From Clostridiales bacterium (GTDB lineage: Bacteria > Bacillota > Clostridia > Christensenellales > Borkfalkiaceae), in assembly GCA_015055835.1 (NCBI GenBank), contig SVHJ01000012.1, positions 1 through 36,477 of the forward strand: a DNA stretch of 36,477 nucleotides, in the 5' to 3' direction. The position numbers and the translations under genes are program-made. A model generated the notes under the pieces. That model was given only the letters and a program-made list of their open reading frames with translations, made no database searches and was not told where the DNA came from. Within the stretch, counting starts at the first letter, position 1, and every line of letters starts with the position of its first letter. This document shows, one piece after another, positions 1 to 7,836 of the stretch.

Positions 1-651
1 AATATAGCCTCTTCCTTTACAATCAGGACAAGTATCAATAATCTTTTTACCAGTACCGTTACAGTCAGGACAAGTTCTTACGTTTACAGACCTAAATATT
101 CCATTATTATTAACGTATTGTACTTGACCAGTACCACCACACTTTTCACAAGTTTTATAAGCAGTACCACCTTTCGCGCCAGTACCTTTACAAGTAGCAC
201 AAGTAACGTTTCTATCGTAAGTAATTTCTTTTTTACACCCTTTAGCGGCATCTAAAAAACTTAAACTAACTTCTAAGGTAATATCTTCACCACGTTGTTT
301 TGTTTGCGCTCTTTGAGAACTTCTTCCACCGAAACCGAAAATATCACCAAAAATATCTTCAAAGCCCCCAAAACCTCCACTAAATCCACCACCACTAAAA
401 CCACCGTTACCGAATCCACCAAAACCACCCATATTAGGGTGTTCTTGTTCAAAATCGTACTGTTTTCTCTTTTTAGGGTCTGAAAGCGTTTCGTTTGCTT
501 CGTTTATTTCCTTAAACTTTTCTGCAGCAGCAGCGTCGTTAGGATGCAAGTCAGGGTGATATTGTTTTGCAAGTTTTCTATATGCTTTCTTTATATCGTC
601 TTCAGTTGCGTTTTTATCAACACCTAACGTTTCATAATAATTTTTTGCCAT
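1..651 (-). CDS. dnaJ: Chaperone DnaJ (Hsp40), C-terminus cut by left window edge
   Basis: DnaJ stimulates the ATPase of DnaK and delivers unfolded clients to it in the cytoplasm. The 217 visible codons begin at ATG 651 and run off the left edge without a stop. They show an N-terminal J domain with the HPD motif (YHPDLHP, about residues 31-37), a Gly/Phe-rich linker (about 68-105), and four zinc-binding repeats: [24 protein letters not shown] and CPDCKGRG. The substrate-binding C-terminal domains lie outside the window. It follows dnaK by 71 bases on the same strand and is the last visible gene of the heat-shock operon. The ribosome-binding site is weak (AGGG, six bases before ATG), and a perfect hairpin sits between dnaK and dnaJ. 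Identity is secure; only the length is unknown. Confidence 0.97.
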   Translation of the reverse strand, partial: MAKNYYETLGVDKNATEDDIKKAYRKLAKQYHPDLHPNDAAAAEKFKEINEANETLSDPKKRKQYDFEQEHPNMGGFGGFGNGGFSGGGFSGGFGGFEDIFGDIFGFGGRSSQRAQTKQRGEDITLEVSLSFLDAAKGCKKEITYDRNVTCATCKGTGAKGGTAYKTCEKCGGTGQVQYVNNNGIFRSVNVRTCPDCNGTGKKIIDTCPDCKGRGYI

Positions 652-672
652 AAAAATCCCTATTTGAAAGCA

Positions 673-699
673 ACTGAAGGGCATAATTTACCCTTCAGT
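673..699 (-). other. Intercistronic hairpin between dnaK and dnaJ
   Basis: A perfect 9-bp inverted repeat (ACTGAAGGG / CCCTTCAGT) with a 9-base loop fills much of the dnaK-dnaJ gap. On the transcribed strand it is followed by a mixed sequence and the dnaJ ribosome-binding site, not by a U run, so it is not a standard terminator. It may protect the dnaK message or lower dnaJ expression; that role is inferred. Confidence 0.6.
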
Positions 700-722
700 C
701 GTTCTTTTAATTGTTTTATATA

Positions 723-2516
723 TTATTGATTAAATTCTTGGTCGCCAGTATTACCGTCGCCTTGCGCACCTTGTTCAGCTTGCGCTTGTTGATAAATCTT
801 AGCAAAAATTCCTTGAGATTCGTTTGATAATCTTTCAAATGCTGCCTTCATCTTTTCATTATCGTTAGATTCAAGGTCGGCTTTTGCAACCTTTAATTCT
901 TCTTCAAGTTTAGCCTTGTCTTCAACCGTTAACTTATCATCTAAGTCTTTCATTGACTTTTCAATAGTAAAGATAAGTCCGTCAAGTTTGTTGTGGTTAT
1001 CAACAACTTCCTTTCTCTTCTTATCTTCTTCTTCATATTCTTTTGCTTCCTTAATTGCCTTATCAATATCAGCATCAGAAAGGTTAGTTGAAGAAGTAAT
1101 AGTGATGTTTTGAGATTTGCCTGTTCCTAAATCTTTTGCAGATACGTTAACGATACCGTTAGCATCAATATCAAAAGTAACTTCAATTTGAGGAACGCCT
1201 CTTGGTGCAGGTGGAATACCTACAAGTTCAAAACGACCTAAAGTTTTGTTATCTTTAGCAAACTCTCTTTCACCTTGTAAAATGTGAATATCAACTTGAG
1301 TTTGGTTATCTTGCGCAGTTGAGAATACTTGTGATTTATGCGCAGGAATTGTAGTATTTCTTTCAATAAGTTTAGTTGATACGCCACCTAAAGTTTCAAT
1401 ACCAAGTGATAATGGCATTACGTCAAGAAGTAATACGTCTTTAACTTCGCCTGAAAGTACGCCACCTTGAATTGCTGCACCAATAGCAACACATTCATCT
1501 GGGTTAATTCCCTTAAATGGTTCTTTACCAGTAACTCTTCTAACTTCATCAACAACTGCAGGAATACGAGTTGAACCACCTACTAAAATTACCTTATCAA
1601 TATCTCCATAACTTAACTTTGCATCAGACATTGCTTTCTTTAATGGTTCAATAGTTGCTGAAACTAAATCAGCAGTTAACGCATCAAACTTTTGTCTTGT
1701 AATATCAACGTCTAAGTGCTTTGGTCCAGTTGCATCTGCAGTAATGAAAGGAAGATTAACGTTTGTATTCATTACGCCTGAAAGTTCAATTTTTGCCTTT
1801 TCAGCAGCTTCCTTTAATCTTTGAAGAGCAAGTTTATCGTTAGATAAATCAATACCAGATTGAGCTTTAAATTCACTAACAAGATAGTCCATAACTCTCT
1901 TATCGAAGTCATCACCACCAAGTAAGTTGTTACCATTAGTTGCTAAAACTTCAAATACGCCGTCGCCAATTTCCATAACAGATACGTCGAAAGTACCACC
2001 ACCTAGGTCGTAAATAATAACCTTTTGGGTTTTGCCTTCTTTATCAAGTCCGTATGAAAGAGCAGCTGCAGTTGGTTCGTTTATAATTCTTAAAACGTTT
2101 AGACCTGCAATTTTACCAGCATCTTTAGTTGCTTGTCTTTGGCTATCAGTAAAGTATGCAGGGCAAGTGATAATTGCTTCAGTTACAGTACCACCTAAGT
2201 ATGCCTCAGCATCCTTTTTAAGTTTTGTTAAAATCATTGCAGATATTTCTTGTGGAGTATAACTTTTGCCGTCAATATCTACTTTATAGTCAGAACCCAT
2301 ATGTCTTTTAATTGAACTAATTGTTCTATCAGGGTTTGCTACTGCTTGTCTTTTTGCCACTTGACCAACAAGTCTTTCACCATCTTTTTGAAAACCAACT
2401 ACTGATGGAGTAGTTCTTGCGCCTTCAGCATTTGCGATAACAACTGGTTCACCATTTTCCATAATTGCTACGCATGAGTTTGTTGTACCTAAGTCAATAC
2501 CTATTGTCTTTCCCAT
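723..2516 (-). CDS. dnaK: Chaperone DnaK (Hsp70)
   Basis: ATP-dependent chaperone that binds exposed hydrophobic peptides and cycles with DnaJ and GrpE. The 597 residues start with the Hsp70 phosphate motif [10 protein letters not shown] (about 5-14) and carry [10 protein letters not shown] (about 170-179) and the GGSTRIP motif of the nucleotide-binding domain. A beta substrate-binding domain and a helical lid follow, and the C-terminus is Gln/Gly/Asp-rich. The roughly 23-residue N-domain insert typical of Gram-negative DnaK is absent: [13 protein letters not shown] runs directly into the next helix. That agrees with a Firmicutes source. The gene follows grpE by 33 bases. A ribosome-binding site (AAGGAG) lies about 11 bases before ATG, slightly far. 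Complete and typical. Confidence 0.99.
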   Translation of the reverse strand: MGKTIGIDLGTTNSCVAIMENGEPVVIANAEGARTTPSVVGFQKDGERLVGQVAKRQAVANPDRTISSIKRHMGSDYKVDIDGKSYTPQEISAMILTKLKKDAEAYLGGTVTEAIITCPAYFTDSQRQATKDAGKIAGLNVLRIINEPTAAALSYGLDKEGKTQKVIIYDLGGGTFDVSVMEIGDGVFEVLATNGNNLLGGDDFDKRVMDYLVSEFKAQSGIDLSNDKLALQRLKEAAEKAKIELSGVMNTNVNLPFITADATGPKHLDVDITRQKFDALTADLVSATIEPLKKAMSDAKLSYGDIDKVILVGGSTRIPAVVDEVRRVTGKEPFKGINPDECVAIGAAIQGGVLSGEVKDVLLLDVMPLSLGIETLGGVSTKLIERNTTIPAHKSQVFSTAQDNQTQVDIHILQGEREFAKDNKTLGRFELVGIPPAPRGVPQIEVTFDIDANGIVNVSAKDLGTGKSQNITITSSTNLSDADIDKAIKEAKEYEEEDKKRKEVVDNHNKLDGLIFTIEKSMKDLDDKLTVEDKAKLEEELKVAKADLESNDNEKMKAAFERLSNESQGIFAKIYQQAQAEQGAQGDGNTGDQEFNQ

Positions 2517-2549
2517 AATCTATATATCTCCTTAATTTGTCTTTATTTT

Positions 2550-3095
2550 TTATTTAATAACGCTTACTTTAGCGTATCTTATAACTTTATCTTTTAATTG
2601 ATATCCCTTTTGGAATACTTGTTTAACGTTATCTGATTCTTCCCCGTCAGCCCCTTCAACTTGCATAACAGCTTCGTGATAAAGAGGGTCAAACTTTTCT
2701 CCTACAGGGTTAATTTCCGTAACTTCCATACCAGTTAATATGTCATTAAACTGTCTATATAAAAGAACTAGTCCCTCTTTAGTTTTTTCATCAATATCCA
2801 TAGCGATTGCTCTTTCTAAATTATCGCCAATTGCTAACGCTTTTAATATGATGTCAACCTTACCGTCAATAAACGCTTCTTGCCAAATTTTAGCATTACG
2901 TTTTTTATAGTTATCAAACTCAGCAACGTTTCTTATCCACTTGTCTTTATATTCATCAGCTTTAGGCTTTAAATCTTCAATTTCTTTTAAAAGTTCTTCG
3001 TTTTCTTTTTCTAAAGCCTCTTTAGTTTCTAAAGTCTTTTTTAATTCTTCTTTTGCTTCTTCTAAGGTTATATTTTCAAAATCTATATCTTTCAT
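2550..3095 (-). CDS. grpE: Nucleotide exchange factor GrpE
   Basis: GrpE releases ADP from DnaK and so resets the chaperone cycle; it works as a dimer in the cytoplasm. The 181-residue protein has an acidic/basic N-terminal region of about 55 residues rich in Glu, Lys and Leu, consistent with the long paired helices of GrpE. A conserved body follows (KWIRNVAEFDNYKKR, about 52-66), and the C-terminal beta domain ends in GYQLKDKVIRYAKVSV. It starts 9 bases after the hrcA stop, with AGGAG placed seven bases before ATG. Length and gene order are normal for the family. It is controlled with hrcA from the upstream CIRCE promoter. Confidence 0.98.
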   Translation of the reverse strand: MKDIDFENITLEEAKEELKKTLETKEALEKENEELLKEIEDLKPKADEYKDKWIRNVAEFDNYKKRNAKIWQEAFIDGKVDIILKALAIGDNLERAIAMDIDEKTKEGLVLLYRQFNDILTGMEVTEINPVGEKFDPLYHEAVMQVEGADGEESDNVKQVFQKGYQLKDKVIRYAKVSVIK

Positions 3096-3104
3096 AGCCC
3101 ACTC

Positions 3105-4124
3105 CTATTTGTCTTTTAACATATCTTCTAACACCTTACCAACGCTTTCTAAAACGGAAACAACCTTTTTATAATCCATTCTAAGTGGACCTATTACGCC
3201 GTAAGTTCCAAGATTTACACCACCGGCTTTATAAGATGCTGTAACTAAAGAACACTCTTTCATACTTTCTTCATTATCGCCACCGATTTTAATGTTAATT
3301 TCAATATTGCTACTGTTTTCTGCAAGTAATGATGCTACTTTATCTTTACTGTTAACAACTGATAAAAAGTTTTTTATTTTATTAGCATCTTCGTATTCAG
3401 GAGAATTAAGTATTTTTTCTTCCCCCTCTAAAACTACTTCAGCATTTTCGTTATTTAGGTAAGACTCAATTGCCTTTATAACGCCGGTAAAAATATCTCT
3501 ATAATCGTTAAATTCTTCTAAAAAACTGTCAGAAAAACTTAAAATTTCAGCAAAATCTTTACCAACAAACAACCTATTAACTAAATTATTTGCAACCTCT
3601 AACTGTTCGTCTGCCATTTCTTTAGGAATTGTAATAAACTTGTCCTTAATAAGGGTGTTTTCTGTAACGATTAGTAAAAGTGCTTGGTTTTCTTTATACC
3701 TAAAAAGGTTAACCTTTTGCACCTTTTCTTCTTCATCGTGTTTAGCAAACCCTAAAGAAGTGTAGTCGGTTAATTCGCTTATAACCTTTACCGTATTTTT
3801 AACAACCGTTTCTAAATTGTTTACTTCATTTAAAAAGGTGTTTTTGATAACTGCAAGTTCCTTTGAAGAAAGTTTACTTTTCTTCATAAGTTCGTTAGCA
3901 TAAAGCTTATAAGCTTCTGCCGATGGAACACGCCCACTTGAAGTATGTTGCTTGTCTAAAAAACCTAATTCTTCAAGTTGCGCAAGTTCACTTCTAACAG
4001 TTGCTGAACTTACGTCCTTCATATGCTTATCGGTTATACTTTTACTAGAAACAGGTTGCGCAGTTGAAATATAATCATCAACTACTATTTGCAAAATCTT
4101 TTTCTTTCTATCAGATAAATTCAT
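3105..4124 (-). CDS. hrcA: Heat-inducible transcription repressor HrcA
   Basis: HrcA binds the CIRCE operator and represses class I heat-shock genes; in known systems its activity depends on GroEL. The 339-residue protein has an N-terminal winged-helix domain (about 1-75) with the family stretches DRKKKILQIVVDDYI, SSATVRSELAQLEELGFL and TSSGRVPS, followed by a long dimerisation domain and the late family motif GVIGPLRMDYKKV. It is first in the operon hrcA-grpE-dnaK-dnaJ. Its ATG lies 33 bases downstream of the CIRCE element, so the repressor probably controls its own operon. The ribosome-binding site is AGAGGG just before ATG. Complete. Confidence 0.98.
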   Translation of the reverse strand: MNLSDRKKKILQIVVDDYISTAQPVSSKSITDKHMKDVSSATVRSELAQLEELGFLDKQHTSSGRVPSAEAYKLYANELMKKSKLSSKELAVIKNTFLNEVNNLETVVKNTVKVISELTDYTSLGFAKHDEEEKVQKVNLFRYKENQALLLIVTENTLIKDKFITIPKEMADEQLEVANNLVNRLFVGKDFAEILSFSDSFLEEFNDYRDIFTGVIKAIESYLNNENAEVVLEGEEKILNSPEYEDANKIKNFLSVVNSKDKVASLLAENSSNIEINIKIGGDNEESMKECSLVTASYKAGGVNLGTYGVIGPLRMDYKKVVSVLESVGKVLEDMLKDK

Positions 4125-4157
4125 CTATCCCTCTTTAGCAAAACGACTTTTTGTTTG

Positions 4158-4184
4158 TTAGCACTCTTTATACTTAACTGCTAA
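4158..4184 (-). promoter_or_regulatory. CIRCE operator (HrcA binding site), one arm degenerate
   Basis: The plus strand reads TTAGCACTC, nine bases, then AACTGCTAA. The CIRCE consensus is TTAGCACTC-N9-GAGTGCTAA, so one arm is perfect and the other matches 7 of 9. It lies between the -10 box and the hrcA start, the usual place for HrcA repression of the operon. The degenerate arm is the one nearer the promoter. Confidence 0.93.
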
Positions 4185-4191
4185 CACGTTT

Positions 4192-4220
4192 ATATTACTA
4201 TTATTATTTGCCTTTGTCAA
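4192..4220 (-). promoter_or_regulatory. Sigma-A-type promoter of the hrcA operon
   Basis: On the minus strand TTGACA (4215-4220) and TAATAT (4192-4197) are separated by 17 bases. The -35 is perfect and the -10 differs at two positions. CIRCE follows eight bases after the -10 box, so HrcA binding would cover the transcription start. Confidence 0.85.
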
Positions 4221-4231
4221 CCATTTATGAT

Positions 4232-4280
4232 AAAAAAATAAAAAAAATTCATCCAAAAATTAACTCGAATGAATTTTTTT
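4232..4280 (-). terminator. AT-rich terminator after murC
   Basis: A 12-bp inverted repeat (AAAAAAATTCAT at 4241-4252 and its complement at 4269-4280, 16-base loop) lies six bases past the murC stop. On the minus strand it ends in a long U-rich run. The stem has only two G-C pairs, so efficiency may be modest. Confidence 0.6.
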
Positions 4281-4285
4281 AATAT

Positions 4286-5617
4286 TTATTTTTTTACAAT
4301 TTCTTTCGCTATATCGTATATATCCCCTGCGCCTAAAAACATAACGCTTTTTTTGTTACAATTTATAATTAAATCTTTAAGATTATCTTTATTATCAGCA
4401 TACAAAACTTTTTTATTTAAATGTTCATATAAAGAAAAAGCACTACCCTCTTTTTGATATTCTTCTCTTGCCGAATAAGTTGAATAAATTATTAGGTTTT
4501 CCACCTCTTTAAAAGCCTCAACAAAATCTTGCATTAAGTTTTTTGTTCTTGAATATGTATGTGGTTGAAAAACTATTAAAAAATCTTGATTAATACTTTT
4601 TAATACTGCCTTTATCTCAGTTGGATGATGCGCGTAATCTGCATAAATTTTTTTACCGTTAAACTCACCTAAAAATTCATTTCTTCTTTTAACCCCAGTA
4701 AATTCTTTTAACGCTTTTTTAATTTTATCAAAAGATATTTGATATTTTCTTGCAACGGCAATCGTTGCAAGGGCGTTATAAACGTTGTGTTTTCCAACAA
4801 TGTTTAAACAAATTCTACCCAAATTTCTACCGTATTCATAAAGATTAAATGAATATTTCCCCTCTTTTTCTTTTAGGTTTTCAGCCATATACATGCATTT
4901 ATTCTCAATTCCAAAAGAAATAAAAGATTGATTTTGTAATTTTAAGCAATTTTTATCATCAGCATTATAAATTAGCAAAGCATTTTTAGAAAACTCGTTA
5001 TAAGTTTTAACTATTTCATCAAAAGAAGAATAACTATCCAAATGATCGTTATCCATATTTAAAACTACTGCTAAATCACTATTAAAATCTAAAAAATTCT
5101 TTTTAAATTCACACGCTTCAAAAATTATAAAATTTCTATCTCCACCAAGAAAATTTGAATAAACGTTATCTTCGCCACCAATAAATGACGTTGGATTAAG
5201 TCCTTCTTTATCAAAAACGTGCGTTAACATAGCAGTAACCGTTGTTTTACCATGACAACCCGATATTCCTATTTTATTTTTATATAAATTGATTATTCCT
5301 CCCAAAAATTCACTTCTTTTAACTATAGGAATGTTTAGTTCTTTTGCTGTTTTAAGTTCAATATTTTCTTCATTTATGGCTGAATTATATATTACCAAAT
5401 CAATATCATTCGATAAAATATTTTCCTTAGCGTGCCCAATAAAAATTTTCACGCCAAGATTTTCTAGTTCAATAAACATATCGTTTTTATTGATATCACT
5501 ACCACTAACTAAAGAATTTTCTTTAATAAGCCATTTAGCAATAGCGCTCATAGATATGCCACCAATACCAACCAAATGAATTTTCTTTATATTTTTTAAG
5601 TTAATACTATATTTCAT
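4286..5617 (-). CDS. murC: UDP-N-acetylmuramate--L-alanine ligase MurC
   Basis: MurC adds L-alanine to UDP-MurNAc using ATP, the first amino-acid step of peptidoglycan precursor synthesis in the cytoplasm. The 443-residue protein has the N-terminal Rossmann domain with HLVGIGGISMSAIA (about 14-27), the ATP loop GCHGKTT (120-126), the acidic stretch FEACEFKKNFL, the central NMDNDHLD segment, and the late Mur-ligase motifs ADYAHHPTEIKA and FQPHTYSRT. The loop carries Cys where Thr is common (GTHGKTT); the Lys-Thr-Thr core is intact. Length is typical. No ribosome-binding site is visible before ATG. It is alone on its strand, divergent from spoVG across 147 bases. Highly confident. Confidence 0.97.
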   Translation of the reverse strand: MKYSINLKNIKKIHLVGIGGISMSAIAKWLIKENSLVSGSDINKNDMFIELENLGVKIFIGHAKENILSNDIDLVIYNSAINEENIELKTAKELNIPIVKRSEFLGGIINLYKNKIGISGCHGKTTVTAMLTHVFDKEGLNPTSFIGGEDNVYSNFLGGDRNFIIFEACEFKKNFLDFNSDLAVVLNMDNDHLDSYSSFDEIVKTYNEFSKNALLIYNADDKNCLKLQNQSFISFGIENKCMYMAENLKEKEGKYSFNLYEYGRNLGRICLNIVGKHNVYNALATIAVARKYQISFDKIKKALKEFTGVKRRNEFLGEFNGKKIYADYAHHPTEIKAVLKSINQDFLIVFQPHTYSRTKNLMQDFVEAFKEVENLIIYSTYSAREEYQKEGSAFSLYEHLNKKVLYADNKDNLKDLIINCNKKSVMFLGAGDIYDIAKEIVKK

Positions 5618-5663
5618 ACAACATTTTATGAAAAAACCTATAAAAAATTGTACTTTTTTTCTT

Positions 5664-5696
5664 TTTTTTGAAAAAAATGCACATTTTTTGAAAAAA
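5664..5696 (+). repeat. Duplicated A/T-tract element upstream of spoVG promoter
   Basis: TTTTTTGAAAAAA occurs twice, at 5664-5676 and 5684-5696, with starts 20 bp apart (about two helical turns). The sequence between forms a palindrome, AAAAAATG-CA-CATTTTTT (5672-5689). The second copy ends four bases before the spoVG -35 box. It could act as an UP-like or bent-DNA element or as an operator; no binding protein can be named. Confidence 0.5.
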
Positions 5697-5700
5697 GTAG

Positions 5701-5729
5701 TTGAAATTGTATTTTATTTGTGTTAAAAT
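5701..5729 (+). promoter_or_regulatory. Sigma-A-type promoter of spoVG
   Basis: TTGAAA (5701-5706) and TAAAAT (5724-5729) are 17 bases apart, with TG one base before the -10 (extended -10). Bacillus spoVG uses sigma-H, but no sigma-H consensus is evident here. Confidence 0.75.
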
Positions 5730-5764
5730 GTTTATAATAATTTGATAAGAGAGGCGCTTTCACA

Positions 5765-6034
5765 ATGAACATTACAGGTGTACGTGTTCGCATGGTGAAG
5801 AAATCAGACAGCAAGTTGAAAGCAGTTGCTTCTATAACTATTGATGATTGTTTTGCAATTCACGACATCAAAGTTATCGAAGGTAGTGAAGGGTATTTTA
5901 TTGCTATGCCGAGCAGAAAAACGAATGATGGAGAATATAAAGATATTGCCCATCCAATCAAGACTTCCACTAGGGAAGAAATCATCAAACTCATTCTTGA
6001 CGCATTCAAAGAAGAACAACTAAAGGAAGAATAA
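5765..6034 (+). CDS. spoVG: Regulatory protein SpoVG
   Basis: Small site-specific nucleic-acid-binding regulator, named for its effect on spore cortex formation in Bacillus but also found in bacteria that do not sporulate. The 89-residue product matches the family from its first residues (MNITGVRVRMV) through SITIDDCFAIHDIKVIEG and FIAMPSRKTNDGEYKDIAHP, followed by a C-terminal helix rich in Glu and Lys. The ATG at 5765 follows GAGAGG at about ten bases. It is expressed from its own promoter and followed by a weak hairpin before upp. Its presence alone does not prove that the organism forms spores. Complete and typical length. Confidence 0.97.
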   Translation: MNITGVRVRMVKKSDSKLKAVASITIDDCFAIHDIKVIEGSEGYFIAMPSRKTNDGEYKDIAHPIKTSTREEIIKLILDAFKEEQLKEE

Positions 6035-6036
6035 GA

Positions 6037-6067
6037 AATCGTTAGCCAAAAAAGCTAGCGATTTTAT
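6037..6067 (+). terminator. Weak terminator or attenuator between spoVG and upp
   Basis: A 10-bp stem (AATCGTTAGC / GCTAGCGATT, one G-U pair, 7-base loop) starts three bases after the spoVG stop. Its tail is only TTTATT and runs into the upp ribosome-binding site. Some read-through into upp is likely because no separate upp promoter fits in the gap. Confidence 0.7.
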
Positions 6068-6084
6068 TAAAAAGAGGTGTTTTT

Positions 6085-6717
6085 ATGAACTCAAACGTTA
6101 CTATTTTTGATCATCCACTTATTACTCACAAAATATCTCTACTTAGAGATGAAAAAACTAGTTCTAAAGAATTTAGAGAACTAGTTGAAGAAGTTGCAAT
6201 GCTTATGGCTTACGAAGTTTTTAGAGATCTTCCTCTAAAGGAAATAGAAGTTAAAACTCCGTTAACTGTTGCAAAAACAAAAGTTCTTGCTTGTCAAGAC
6301 GTTGCAGTCGTTCCTATTTTAAGAGCAGGGCTTGGTATGACTAATGGTATTTTAGCCCTATTCCCTACAGCTAAAGTTGGACATATTGGTTTATATAGAG
6401 ATCACGAAACTTTAGAACCTAAAGAATATTACTGCAAATTACCAGAAGACATTGCTAATAGAAAGGTTATTTTACTTGACCCAATGCTAGCAACTGGTGG
6501 TTCAGCCATTGCTGCAGTTAACTTCTTAAAACAAAAAAACTGCAAAGATATTAAGTTTATGTGCATGATTGCTGCGCCTGAAGGAATTGAGGCTTTCACT
6601 AAAGCTCATCCAGATATTCCAGTTTATTGTGCTTCTAAAGATGAAAAACTTAACGAAATCGGATATATCGTTCCAGGTCTTGGCGACGCTGGTGATAGAA
6701 TTTTCGGCACAAAATAA
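6085..6717 (+). CDS. upp: Uracil phosphoribosyltransferase
   Basis: Upp makes UMP and pyrophosphate from uracil and PRPP, the main uracil salvage step, in the cytoplasm. The 210-residue protein shows the PRPP-binding loop [11 protein letters not shown] (130-140), the upstream [11 protein letters not shown] (about 75-85), and the uracil-binding C-terminal end [12 protein letters not shown]. The ATG is preceded by AGAGGTG at good spacing. It sits just after the spoVG hairpin on the same strand and ends before a strong bidirectional terminator, so spoVG and upp probably form one unit. Complete; no unusual residues noticed. Confidence 0.98.
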   Translation: MNSNVTIFDHPLITHKISLLRDEKTSSKEFRELVEEVAMLMAYEVFRDLPLKEIEVKTPLTVAKTKVLACQDVAVVPILRAGLGMTNGILALFPTAKVGHIGLYRDHETLEPKEYYCKLPEDIANRKVILLDPMLATGGSAIAAVNFLKQKNCKDIKFMCMIAAPEGIEAFTKAHPDIPVYCASKDEKLNEIGYIVPGLGDAGDRIFGTK

Positions 6718-6728
6718 TTAAATGTAGT

Positions 6729-6760
6729 AAAAAACACTCTAGAAACTAGAGTGTTTTTTT
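6729..6760. terminator. Bidirectional terminator between upp and mscS
   Basis: A 14-bp stem (6729-6742 with 6746-6759, arms containing ACACTCTAG and CTAGAGTGT, loop AAA) is flanked by A and T runs. It serves upp on the plus strand and the converging mscS gene on the minus strand. Confidence 0.93.
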
Positions 6761-6774
6761 AATCATTTTTTAGT

Positions 6775-7599
6775 TTAATCATTTTTAACGTGAACGTCTA
6801 ATTGATTATATGGAATTTCTATTCCTTCTTTATCAAATTCTTTCTTTACACTTTCAAGCAAATCAAATTTAACCGTCCAATAATCTTCTTGTTTTGTCCA
6901 AACTTTCGTTGTTAAATTTATACTACTTGCTCCGTGTTCATTTACTCTTATAAAAGGTGCAGGATCTTTTAACACTAAATCGTGCTTATCACAAATATTT
7001 TGGATAATATTTTTTGCCTTTTCAAAATCGTTAGCATATCCTATAGAAAAAGTTAAATCTACACGGCGAAGCTCTTTTTCTGAATAGTTAACTATTGTTC
7101 CTGAAGAAAGCGCTCCGTTTGGTATATATATAACTTTATTATCAACCGTACGAATACGCGTTGAAGTTATACGAATATCTTCTACAGTACCTTCATATCC
7201 TTGAGCTTCAATATAATCATCAACCTTAAACGGTCTAGTAATTATCAGCATTACCCCACCTGCCAAGTTTGAAAGTGCTCCGTTTACTGCTAAACCTACA
7301 CAAACTCCAAGTGATGCAACTAAAGCCGTAATACCACTCGTATCTATTCCTAAATAAGATATCAAGCAAAGTACAACCAATATTTTTAATACTATTTTTA
7401 ATACGTATAATAAAGTATGCGACAAAGTTTTATCCACTTTGTGCTTACCGTTTACAAGTCTTTTTTCAATTCTTTTAGCTATAACGGTTATCACCCTAAA
7501 AGATATTAATAAGACAATTATTGCTACAACTAGCCTTATACCCGTATGCGACGCCCAATCAATAACGGTATTTAATATTTCTTTTAATTTTTCGCCCAT
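6775..7599 (-). CDS. mscS: Small-conductance mechanosensitive channel, MscS family
   Basis: MscS channels open under membrane tension and release solutes during osmotic downshock. The 274-residue protein has the minimal three-helix architecture: hydrophobic segments at about 20-42, 64-86 and 90-118. The last is a Gly/Ala-rich pore helix (VASLGVCVGLAVNGALSNLA). It continues into the conserved beta-domain start RPFKVDDYIE and TVEDIRITSTRIRTVDN, then the alpha/beta C-terminal vestibule. It is monocistronic, with its own promoter at 7622-7650, GGGGTGA before ATG, and a shared terminator downstream. The family also includes ion-specific relatives, so the exact conductance cannot be told. Confidence 0.94.
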   Translation of the reverse strand: MGEKLKEILNTVIDWASHTGIRLVVAIIVLLISFRVITVIAKRIEKRLVNGKHKVDKTLSHTLLYVLKIVLKILVVLCLISYLGIDTSGITALVASLGVCVGLAVNGALSNLAGGVMLIITRPFKVDDYIEAQGYEGTVEDIRITSTRIRTVDNKVIYIPNGALSSGTIVNYSEKELRRVDLTFSIGYANDFEKAKNIIQNICDKHDLVLKDPAPFIRVNEHGASSINLTTKVWTKQEDYWTVKFDLLESVKKEFDKEGIEIPYNQLDVHVKND

Positions 7600-7621
7600 A
7601 TAGTCACCCCTTTTTTATTTA

Positions 7622-7650
7622 ATTCTAACACTATTTTTGCATTAATTCAA
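7622..7650 (-). promoter_or_regulatory. Sigma-A-type promoter of mscS
   Basis: On the minus strand TTGAAT (7645-7650) and TAGAAT (7622-7627) are 17 bases apart, with TGT directly before the -10 (extended -10). The gap to the mscS ATG is 22 bases. Confidence 0.75.
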
Positions 7651-7664
7651 TCATTTTACAATTT

Positions 7665-7694
7665 AAAAACAAAAAACCCTTAAAAAAGGGTTTT
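7665..7694 (-). terminator. Terminator at the end of the yicC-spoVM operon
   Basis: A 9-bp stem (AAAACCCTT / AAGGGTTTT, loop AAAA, 7673-7694) is followed on the minus strand by TT, G, then five T. It lies 18 bases past the stop of the small spoVM-like gene and before the mscS promoter. Confidence 0.85.
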
Positions 7695-7711
7695 ATTTAA
7701 CTTTAAGTAAG

Positions 7712-7789
7712 TTACTTGTTCTTTACAAATAGTTTCAAAATAAATCTAATTATCTTAGGTGGCTTTATACAAATAATTTTACAGTTCAT
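7712..7789 (-). CDS. spoVM: SpoVM-like 25-residue peptide
   Basis: A very small reading frame, 25 codons plus TAA, with an excellent ribosome-binding site (GGAGG, six bases before ATG 7789). The peptide begins MNCKIICIKPPK and ends in a basic tail (VKNK); the middle is hydrophobic with spaced Arg and Lys, as in an amphipathic helix. Bacillus SpoVM (26 residues) has IKLPKF near the N-terminus where this has IKPPKI, with similar hydrophobic/basic spacing afterwards. Position supports the call: in B. subtilis spoVM lies just after the rpe-thiN end of the same cluster, and here it follows rpe by 47 bases. SpoVM coats the forespore membrane and anchors SpoIVA. The match is short, so function is inferred from motif plus gene order. 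No convincing own -35 box is seen. Confidence 0.75.
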   Translation of the reverse strand: MNCKIICIKPPKIIRFILKLFVKNK

Positions 7790-7836
7790 AATAAACCTCC
7801 GTAAATAATTATACGTTTTATTTGTAAAAAAAGTTC

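Noticed and set aside
120..430. GGT-rich repeats as a repeat array
   Set aside because: They are the coding for zinc repeats and the Gly/Phe linker of DnaJ.
295..483. Plus-strand frame opposite dnaJ
   Set aside because: Its low-complexity Thr/Lys content comes from the antisense of the Gly/Phe-rich linker of dnaJ; it has no ribosome-binding site.
5804..6019. Frames inside spoVG on both strands
   Set aside because: SpoVG is clearly the coding frame by family match, promoter and terminator position.
7808..7836. Separate promoter for the spoVM-like gene
   Set aside because: A TATAAT is present at 7808-7813, but the region 17 bases upstream (GAACTT) does not resemble a -35 box, and a sporulation-sigma match is too weak to call.
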